DNA from: Ypsolopha sequella
Taxonomy: Eukaryota > Arthropoda > Insecta > Lepidoptera > Ypsolophidae
Length of the DNA: 64,000 nucleotides
Direction of reading: 5' to 3'
Assembly (NCBI GenBank): GCA_934047225.1
Contig: CAKOHE010000034.1
Location: 1-64,000 of the forward strand
The position numbers were made by a program, and so were the translations under genes. Below, piece after piece: positions 11,173-19,820 of this stretch. Numbering within the stretch: position 1 is the first letter of the stretch; each line of letters opens with the position of its first letter. A model generated the notes under the pieces. It did no database searches. It saw only the letters and a program-made list of their open reading frames with translations, and had not been told where the DNA came from.

Positions 11173-11457
11173 TCATCATGCTAAGGGGGCTAATCTTACT
11201 AATATTGTTCTTAGCCATGGTCTGTTTAATCTGGTGCGTTTTTGTAAAATATTTATCAGAAATTCCTTTGAATTTTAATTTTTCAGTTAGTTTACTGATA
11301 TATTCCCAATTTTCACCCAATGTATATTTAATTCCACCTACTCCATAAAAACATTCTTAGATTGACTGGACTACCAGGCCAGCCACAGTAGACGACTGTG
11401 ATGCTTTAGCTTTAGCCGGTTTAGCGTGTTGCTAAACAATAAAGTTGTCTTAAGAAG

Positions 11458-11630
11458 ATGGCCTACCCTAGCAACCTTTTTTGTTACCCGTCCAGCACAA
11501 TGAGTCCAATGGCAAAGACCTTTGCTTTTAATTGGAAAGAGATTTGCTTTTAATAGAGGCCATTATATATTGGCCTCTTTTTCTTGTACGCTTAGTACTA
11601 ATGATCACGCAGCGAAACAACAAATTGGTG
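11458..11630 (-). mobile_element. SINE body copy without tRNA head
   Basis: It matches 6702-6866 (TACCCTAGCAAC, ATGGCAAAGACC, GATCACGCAGCGAAACAAC) with a small internal insertion. The tRNA-like part is missing, so this copy is truncated at its 5' end. Confidence 0.75.
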
Positions 11631-11884
11631 TGTTTTTAGTTAATAATGAAATATTTTGTGAGCAAAAAAATATTGGATTTAGGTATCCTTCATATTTCTA
11701 TTACCTATTTTATGAAAAAAAAATCAAGTTGATCTCTTAACCGCGTTCTTGAAACGAACGTTTGAAAACCAACAAAAAGAGGGTGGAAAAGATTTTTTTT
11801 TTAGAATCCCTGTATAAAAGATCTATAAATATATTATATTTTACTTTTACAAGCTTTTTATCATTTATTAGTAATAAACCAATT

Positions 11885-11998
11885 AAAAAAAATTATAACT
11901 CGATATATTTCGGCCCTCGCTCGGTATGAGGCCATCATCAGTCGGCCCTATACCGAGCGAGGGCCGAAATATATCGAGCTATAATTTTTTTAAATTGT
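11885..11998. repeat. long hairpin, ~44-bp stem
   Basis: The left arm (TTATAACTCGATATATTTCG, GCCCTCGCTCGGTAT) and right arm (ATACCGAGCGAGGGC, CGAAATATATCGAGCTATAA) pair almost perfectly around a ~20-nt loop containing GGCCATCATCAGTCGGCC. GGCC-rich relatives are at 3085 and 56368. Confidence 0.85.
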
Positions 11999-12298
11999 TT
12001 AATACTAATAAATAATAAAAAACCTATATAGAAGATCAATAAAGTAAATATATTTGTTTCAATACAAGAAGAGTCCGAATTTCTTCAAACGAATCCTCAA
12101 AAGTCTGGCGTTGTTCATGCTCTAGGCTCATGTGCAGTCTTAAGAGTTGAGTCTGGACAAAAGTAGGTAGCCCAGCCATTGTATACAGTGATTAGAAATT
12201 AATATAGGTCCCACATGCAGTAGGTCAACAGGCAAACACTATCGCGAACTATAAATATTAACCACGTTAATTGTGCATTGAACCAAGTACGTACCGTC

Positions 12299-12524
12299 CA
12301 GTGTTGCCAGACACACTGTAATTCAACACAATCTACTCACTGTAGCATTTAATAAAATTACAGTGTATGGAGACACTGTAATTTTCTAATGCCAAAAGTC
12401 ACATAAGTTAGTTAAAAATGGCGAAAAATATGAAAATGAATGAATTCTACTCTAATTTGGTTCCAAACACTGTAATTTTGAGCCCTCAACACTGTAATAT
12501 CAGTTTCCTTATCTGGCAACACTG
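12299..12524. mobile_element. hAT-type MITE, 226 bp, with 8-bp target duplication
   Basis: TIRs are CAGTGTTGCCAGA / TCTGGCAACACTG. The direct repeat GTACCGTC flanks both ends exactly (12291-12298 and 12525-12532). The motif ACACTGTAATT occurs about five times inside, possibly subterminal transposase-binding sites. Confidence 0.92.
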
Positions 12525-12886
12525 GTACCGTCCCATGTTTTATCAAACTACATGCGTTCTGAGCATAACAGCTGATTTAGTTCAAATACATAAATAAACT
12601 ACTGTGTAAATTCTTATCGATTCTAGTTTAATTAATAGTGAAGAATAAATCAGAAACGATATTGCTGTTTCTTTCATATCTAAGACAACAGCGGAGACAG
12701 CGATGAGAGGGAGACCTTTTTCTGATCAAAGAAGAATCTAGTAGGTCATCATTATCGTGCTTAGAAACTGGAAATGTACTAATGAGTAATATTGGTTGAT
12801 AAAGATCGTAAATCATTTTAATTTTATCTGTTTACTATACAAGTAGGAAGGAGAAGCATACATTATCTGTCACACAATGTGAGATT

Positions 12887-13308
12887 TTAAGAGGCTATGC
12901 GAATTTTATTTTTGTCACTGTTACTCCAAGCGAAAAATCGCGCAGTGCGAGAGGGGCGGATTCAGGGCAAAAGGGGAAAAAGTTGGTTTTATATTAAAAA
13001 AAAAAACTAAAATAGCTAGCAAAATTTCAAATATGAAATCTATAGTTGTTGTTGAAACACATCTAATAAATTATGTTTGAGTTCTGTATATGGTTCCTAT
13101 TCGTCAATCGAGGAGAAAAAGTGTGTTTGAAGACCTCATTTCAACAATTATTTCTATCGAGGAAAATTCATCCAAACATGTTTTCCAATTTCAAAACCCT
13201 AGATTATACAGTCAAAATACATACACCAGGAATTTATTAAAATTTTCCGTGTATTCCATGAAATACACAAAAAAGAAACACCCGTATTTTTTTCGCATAT
13301 CGCCTTAA
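12887..13308 (+). mobile_element. TTAA-flanked element, family B, copy 2
   Basis: Bounded by TTAA at 12887-12890 and 13305-13308. The ends GAGGCTATGCGAA and (inverted) GGCGATATGCGAA are related. It shares the GTTACTCC and GCAGTGCGAGAGG blocks with the other family B copies. Its short ORF is not family-related. Confidence 0.7.
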
Positions 13309-13921
13309 TCAAGCTGAACTGAATGTCGTTTATTGTTTCGACATTTTGCGTTGACCGCTTCTTACTTGACCACTACGTGACCTTGTTCAAATCCTGTAGG
13401 GACACATTTGTGCTCGTTCTACATGGTTCGTGGGTCCAACTTGTGCCCGAAGTATACGGTGATAAAGCTCAGTATCCATAACGTTGGGACTTAATAATTG
13501 TAAGTGAGACGTGGGTGTACGAGTATTGACTGTACTCGTAACAGTCCACATACGGAAACGTCTCTCGGTCGGTAAAAACCTTGTATTTTTTAGAGATTAC
13601 TTATATTGTGGGTTGATTGTGTTTAAATTATTTAGAGATATATTACAACAAATATTGGAAAGTGCTTACTTCTTGAATTGATGTGGAAAGAAATAACAAA
13701 TTGTCTAATAAAAAACCAAATTTATTTTTTCTTTTTTATTTCAAATAGAGTCCTGGAAAATCTTAATATTTGCTAACTAATTTAATTTGGATTTCGTCTA
13801 CGTTTATTTATGACGGCGAAATTCTAATGCTTATCGAAGACGCTATTGTTGCAGACTTGCAATCGACCTACCAACGACAATGTAAGCGATCTGCGGCCCA
13901 ATAGGCATGATGACTAAAAAA

Positions 13922-14190
13922 TTCTAATTAGTCCGTCAGTTAGATTATCAGAAAATATTGGACACGTATTTTTTCTTTTGTCAATTAAACAAAAAGTGAT
14001 GAAGATATAGCCCGCTAAAGTTCCGCGTGACGTCACGTCTAAGTACATTTTGACCTAGGCGTGACGTCACCAGCCCCCACTCCCAAACTTTGACGTGCTT
14101 TATCTCTGTAATTTTTTGTTTGATTGACAAAAGAAAAAATACGTGTCAAATATTTTTTGATAATCTAAATGACGGACTAGATAGAATAAT
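13922..14190. mobile_element. MITE with ~110-bp TIRs and TGACGTCA sites
   Basis: AGTCCGTCAGTTAGATTATC at the left recurs inverted at the right (GATAATCTAAATGACGGACT). The arms continue through CGTATTTTTTCTTTTGTCAA. CGTGACGTCACG (about 14027) and GCGTGACGTCACC (about 14061) lie near the centre; these match the CRE consensus but their function here is unknown. Confidence 0.8.
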
Positions 14191-14317
14191 ATTTTGTTTA
14201 CCCTTTCATCTACCCTATTGCCGTTTTCTATGCAGCACGTATGCAGTGCTAATCAAAGTCAAAAATGTAATTTTCGTAGGATAAACTTGGTAATGTACTT
14301 TTTATTTTAATATATAA

Positions 14318-14492
14318 GGTCTTTCAATTTAAATGGAAAGTAATTTAGGAGGTGATTCAGTATCGTTAATACATCACGTTCCACTAAAAAGTACTTTTTT
14401 TGCGCGAACTTTTTCTTTACTTGCCCATACAAACCGAGTCAGCTGATCGGACCACTTTAAAATTATATAATGTCAGATTATAAAGACCTTAA
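14318..14492. mobile_element. MITE family C, copy 2
   Basis: It shares CTTTCAATTTAAATGGAAAG, the GATTCAGTATCG arm and the CAGCTGATCGGACCACTTT interior with the element at 2762-3019. It is bounded by AAGGTCTTT and AAAGACCTT. The distal arm is lost. Confidence 0.75.
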
Positions 14493-15179
14493 ATATCATC
14501 CGATTTGTAACAACACTTCATAAATAATCATAACATCGAAAAAAAAAAACATTTAGCTAAGAACGTTGGATACAAAAACATATTATTTTGAAAGATATTA
14601 CAGAAACTTTTAAATAATTGTAATTTTCTACAAGTTATGGCGCAGCGGATCCATCGCATAACGAAAGAGATAAACATATCTGAAAAAGTGCGTGTCTGAG
14701 TAGTGCAATGAATCAAGAAGAGATTGGATGCTGAATAAATTTATCATAAATTCACAACAGTCCGTTTTAAAAACCCTTTTCTACTATTTACATATCAGGT
14801 TTATAAGATTAAAACAGTTGGTATTGTTATTTTTCCTGTATAAGTTTGGACTACTGTTTTAAACTGAAAAAACAAACAGCCTTCACTTTGTTTTTTTCCA
14901 TACAGCAAACTTTTCTATCACGTTTTGGGCTTTGTCATTGTCTTGAAAAAGGCGTTCTTCATAACATGTATTTTTTGCAGAACTCTTTCTATTGTAGTTT
15001 GGGAATAATACTGTTTTAGAACCAAATATTCAACTACCTTCCTCTTCTTAATAATTTTTAACTATTTGTCCTCGTCTTAAGGCGATTAGTGTCACCAAAT
15101 TAGCAGCTCGATGTTTGTCGGTATCAATATCGACGGAAATGACATTGAAATAACGTTCATATCAGCGTGCAATGCATAG
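14493..15179. other. no gene recognised
   Basis: AT-rich with chance ORFs. No repeat partner noticed. Confidence 0.35.
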
Positions 15180-15540
15180 TGGCTGTTACGACGCTCGCTG
15201 CGTCCTTGATAGGGTGAAATAGGAGAAAATAATACTTTTCACATGGACGTGATTGTTTGATTGAATAATGCTATGTTATATTTATAGCTATCAAGTTTAT
15301 CTATCACTCAAAGCACACATAAATAAAATAGACCAAGCCGCTTAAGGGCAGTAGGGAATTGAAACCAAAAAACACCATTCGGTTGAAATATTTTTTTCAT
15401 ATAGAAGTTTTGGTGATAGGAAAAAGAAAAATGTTGCATATGTTGTCTTAAAGTTAATAATTCAGATAACATTTTTTTCAATATTTTTGGTCTGGCCATA
15501 AATGAGGAGTAGGCTTCGGAAAGTACCAATTTGACGATAT
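15180..15540. repeat. dispersed repeat, partner at 38577-38925
   Basis: GACGCTCGCTGCGTCCTTGA, GGACGTGATT, GTAGGGAATT, AGAAGTTTTGGTG and AAAATGTTGCATATGTTGTC occur in the same order in both copies, roughly 80% alike by eye. Element class unknown. Confidence 0.7.
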
Positions 15541-15823
15541 TAAGCCCCTTAAAATAGGTACCATCGGATTGTGAGCAAAATAACAAACTTCGTTAGTTAT
15601 CTGTACTGAACAACACGTAGATATTGGACCATAATAAACACATAAAAATAAACGATTTTTCACCCTTTGTTTATAAAAGGGTCAGGCAGGATGTACCCCG
15701 GAAGGAATTGTCAAGATTTTAAATGTTGCTTTATTTTTTTAATCTAGATTACTTTTCATTTTAAACCCTTCAACATCATGATTACTCGTAATGTAAATAA
15801 AATATAATTTAATAATGGTACCT

Positions 15824-16212
15824 ATTGTAGTTTATGCTACAAGGGGAAAAGGAATAAATCACGAGGACGATTTAAAACACGAGCGAAGCGTGTTTTAAAC
15901 GTAACCGAGTAATTTATTGCTCTTACGTCCGTGTATCATACTACGTTTTTCAATGCATAGTGTGAGGAAATAAAACAAATATAATCTTGTGAACTTTAAA
16001 TAATGATTGGCTCAAAAAGACTCTATCTAGAGCTGTTAAACAGTGGAAAAAAAGTATAACATTTATGGTACACAGGAATGGTTGCAGGTTAGCCAGCTTC
16101 TCGTAAATAAATTTAAAAATAATAATAATAAAGCCCTAGGGCAAAATAACCGACTTCCTGTTCAGTTTTGATGCATAAAAAGTGGACCTTTACGAGCACT
16201 TGCATTGAAAAT
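15824..16212 (+). mobile_element. Helentron-like family F1, copy 1
   Basis: A ~390-bp element. It starts with GTAGTTTATGCTAC and a ~130-bp foldback centred on GAGCGAAGCGTG. Then comes TTTTTCAATGCAT, a 230-bp body (GAGCTGTTAAACAGTGG, GCCCTAGGGC, TTTTGATGCATAAAAAGTGG), and an inverted ATTGAAAA end. Five other copies lie in the window. No TIR-type target duplication is visible. Confidence 0.8.
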
Positions 16213-17640
16213 TAACTACTAACCCTGTTTGCAAGAAACTGTATGATTACAGTAAAACTAGTGAGGCAAAATGTAACTAATATATTATATATTATTATGT
16301 CGTCAGTAGATATATAAAAAAAATCTCCCTTCGTACCAAGAAGTTCAAGATGGTACTTAGGTCACTTATACCGGTGTTAAAGTGGGCCATCCCGTTCAGC
16401 TGCCGTATAAATGCTTTAGGTGTTTGTGACATCCTAATGGCTTTAATCTTTATGGCTTGGCTTTCATCTTTATATTATGTTTCCCTTCCCCCCACACTGC
16501 ACTCCGACCCATCTGTCATCAAGAGATATTAAAAAAGCGCTGAATTTGTGAAATGGTTTCAGGTAAAAACTGTTTTCCATGAAATGGTGACTGTTTATTT
16601 ATATAACAGTGTATAAACTTAGTTTTCTTTACATGAACGACGTCTGTATTTCCCTTTTTTATTTCCAGTATAGATAAACATTATACAACTTGCTAGGCTA
16701 TGAAACGAGCAATATTCAGGATATCCTGACAGCTATTATGACAGTGTTTCATCAAATTTGCTTTTTGGGTTGTATAGAGACGTAGTTAGATGTCACTAGA
16801 TAATATTTATTAAAAAAAATATGAAGTTTTTACTTAAGATATTATGTTTTATTGCGAAATCCATCGCTTTGAATATTCTAGTTGAAAAAATTCCTTACAG
16901 GGCCCGAGGAATGTTTTCAAAAATATTTGTGCTCTTAATTTTGTTTCTGATTGATTTCTAGTTGGTAATGCACTCTAATAATAATTAAAATTTTTACCTT
17001 TTGTATTAATCGTAAGAAAAATCCAGATATAAAGGGGCTTCTTAAGACGATGTCGTGGAAGCCGGAAAATGACGATAGTGCGTAACTCGTCCACACGAAT
17101 TACTTTTATCCATTGGAAAGTTACCTACTCGACCATAATATAACTATGTCACAAGAACAACAGATTTTTTCCGTAATTTCGAGAGTTTTTTTTACGAAAA
17201 GTTGTTCGTTTGGACTAGTTAGTACTATCGACAGTTTCTGGCTTCCGTAATACCAATTGCACCCTGCATTTGATTATCTAAATAAATAGGTTTAGATACG
17301 GTTTGGAAGTGCGTATATTTTCATTTCGTAAAACTTTGTTAAACTTTTTTTTACTCCATATATACACTGAGTCGTTACTGAAAAATAGGACCTCAAGGTC
17401 CTATATATATATATATATACGGACAGATAAATTAACAAAAAAAGGACCTTGACACAGGGACAGATAAATAAACGAAAACAAAGGATAAGTCGTTATGCCA
17501 CGATAAGGTGCGGAACCCTAAAATATTGATCCCTAGAGAAATAAAGTCGTAAGTTATATAATCGTAGATCGTACCGACTTTATTTTTCATCGAGGATTAT
17601 GGATAGTATCCGAGCGCAAGCGATCATTTCCGCTCCTGCA
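16213..17640. other. no gene recognised
   Basis: AT-rich with chance ORFs. A (TA)n tract lies at about 17403-17420, next to AGGTCC palindromes. Confidence 0.35.
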
Positions 17641-18255
17641 CTACTTCAAACTCCTAGTCGTAAAAACTCCTAGTCCTAGTCCTAGTCCTACTCCTAGTCC
17701 TAGTCCTACTCCTAGTCCTAGTCCTAGTCCTAGTCCTAGTCCTAGTCCTAGTCCTAGTCCTAGTCCTAGTCCTACTCCTACTCCTAGTCCTACTCCTACT
17801 CCTAGTCCTAGTCCTACTCCTACTCCTACTCCTAGTCCTACTCCTACTCCTACTCCTAGTCCTACTCCTACTCCTAGTCCTACTCCTACTCCTAGCCCTA
17901 GTCCTAGTCCTAGTCCTAGTCCTAGTCCTAGTCCTAGTCCTACTCCTACTCCTAGTCCTACTCCTACTCCTAGTCCTACTCCTACTCCTAGTCCTACTCC
18001 TACTCCTAGTCCTACTCCTACTCCTAGCCCTAGTCCTAGTCCTAGTCCTAGTCCTACTCCTACTCCTAGTCCTACTCCTACTCCTAGTCCTACTCCTACT
18101 CCTAGCCCTAGTCCTAGTCCTAGTCCTACTCCTAGTCCTAGTCCTACTCCTAGTCCTAGTCCTAGTCCTACTCCTACTCCTAGTCCTACTCCTAGTCCTA
18201 CTCCTACTCCTAGTCCTAGTCCTACTCCTAGTCCTAGTCCTAGTCCCTAAACTCC
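17641..18255. repeat. TCCTAG/TCCTAC hexamer satellite, ~600 bp
   Basis: About 100 units of TCCTAG and TCCTAC. The two variants are not random: TCCTACTCCTACTCCTAG recurs as an 18-bp higher-order unit, mixed with pure TCCTAG blocks. The array ends at a LINE fragment. Confidence 0.95.
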
Positions 18256-18265
18256 TAGTCCCTCC

Positions 18266-18800
18266 TTAAAAAACATTGTACCTATCAACATAAGAAACCG
18301 TTTCAGAGAAGATGAGAAAGGATTATTTAAATATTGCAGAGTAATTGATGTATTCAATAAGATTAAACTAGCTGTTGTGTGTGAAGAATATAATAATGTC
18401 AACTGTCTTCAAAAGAGAACGCGGCCGCAACATTTTCGTAACCTTTCTTATCTACCTCCTTATGTTCTGCCCAAATGCAACAATATTTATGGAAAGCGCA
18501 CTTGGAACTACATGCTACCTGAAATGTTAAATAGTATACCAGGTAAAGTGTTGCAAGACATAGATGTCAAACCTAACAAAGTAAGAAAAATCATGAAGAG
18601 ACATCTATTGTCTTGAACTAATTAATTATGTCAGTTAAATGTTTTTTATTATTTACTTGTATTTTTTTTGGTTATGTACTGTACCACTAAGAAGTGGCTC
18701 AGAAATCACATTTAAACCCACTAAGGGTTTACGTGATTTTCTTTTTTATAAGACAATAATATGTACAAAACATGATAATTAGATAAATAAATTAAAAAAA
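18266..18800 (+). pseudogene. 5'-truncated LINE: RT C-terminus, 3' UTR, poly(A)
   Basis: The frame opens at about 18266, directly after the satellite (..NIVPINIRNRFREDEKGLFK.., ending at 18616). It matches the C-terminus of the 29.4-32.1 kb LINE: DEKGLF, TRPQHFRNLSYLP, NNIYGKRTWNYMLPEMLNSI. About 115 codons remain. The 3' UTR has a small GTGATTT/AAATCAC inverted pair (18700-18735), AATAAATTAAA and a poly(A) near 18795. This is a typical truncated retroposed copy. Confidence 0.85.
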
Positions 18801-18973
18801 AAAAAAAATATAGCAAGAAGTCACTTGAGGATTAAAAAGTACAGTTACATTTGCAACGTTACAATTTGTAGCTAAATTATGTAGATGGTTAAAAGTCAAA
18901 AGCGATAAAAGAAGACTAGTTGAAGAAATAATAACGCAAACTACTTCGCAGCAGACTTGTGAAATACCCGCCT

Positions 18974-19110
18974 TTTTCTAATTAATCGAAACAGAACACT
19001 TAAATTACCTATGTATTGTGTATGTTGCTATCGCAAAGTTTCCATTGGTTTCCGTAAAATAGAATTAAAAAAAAAAAAAATATATATATATATATATATA
19101 TGTATATTTA
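18974..19110. repeat. repeat fragment plus (TA)n tract
   Basis: CTAATTAATCGAAACAG.. and TATGTTGCTATCGCAAAG match 2432-2540. An A-run and an alternating TA tract follow at 19065-19100. Confidence 0.6.
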
Positions 19111-19820
19111 TATGTTTCGGATAAAATGATTATTTTGGAACGTATCCGACAGTACATTTGAAGTCGTTCGTTTTTTTGGAAAAGTTTATTCTTTAAGTAT
19201 ATATTATTATTAAATCTAAGTAAGCCAAACTTTTATATTTTTTAAATTATATTTCCCTTTATTATATGAAAATGAAAATGAAAAATGAAAATGTCTTTAT
19301 TGCAAAAACATGTTACAATATACAAGACGACACTAATTCCCACATTAAGTTGCCTTGTGAAGTGGAAACTAGGCTCGACCCAGAACATTAAAGAATATTA
19401 TAATTATGAGTGCTAAAAGAGCATGTAACAATTTACATCTAAAAAAATTACAAAAAATTTATAAAAAATATAATGAATTAGTTGCTTCAGAATATATATG
19501 TATTTGAAAGTGAATCTGTATATGTGGTTAAGTTCAATAGGAGAAGTTAATATTATAAGATGTGAATGAGGTGTGTTGTGAGTGAGGCAGAGGGTGTGAG
19601 TGAAGGTGAGGGTGTGTGTGTGTGAGAGGGTGAGTGTGAGGGTGTGTGTGAGGGTGTAGATATGAGAGTAAAAATGTGTGGGTGAGTGAGAATATGAACT
19701 ACAGAGTTTTGACTTATGATGGTAAAATATTCAATAACCAAATAAAATTTTAATTATAAAAAATAAAAATAAAACAATTACAGGAATAGTTAAACTGAAA
19801 ATGAATAATTTAAAATAGTT

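Noticed and set aside
15997..16090. A frame in the F1 body reading WLKRTVSRAVKQW in several copies
   Set aside because: Copies are too similar for frame conservation to be informative, and the frame is short and closes soon after. Treated as non-coding.
17641..18255. Telomeric repeat array
   Set aside because: The unit is a hexamer TCCTAG/TCCTAC, not the insect CCTAA pentamer.
17641..18255. CRISPR array
   Set aside because: No repeat-spacer alternation, and the context is eukaryotic.
19553..19741. His/Ser/Pro-repeat minus-strand ORF
   Set aside because: Translation of the GTGA/GTGT simple repeat in the LINE 3' UTR.
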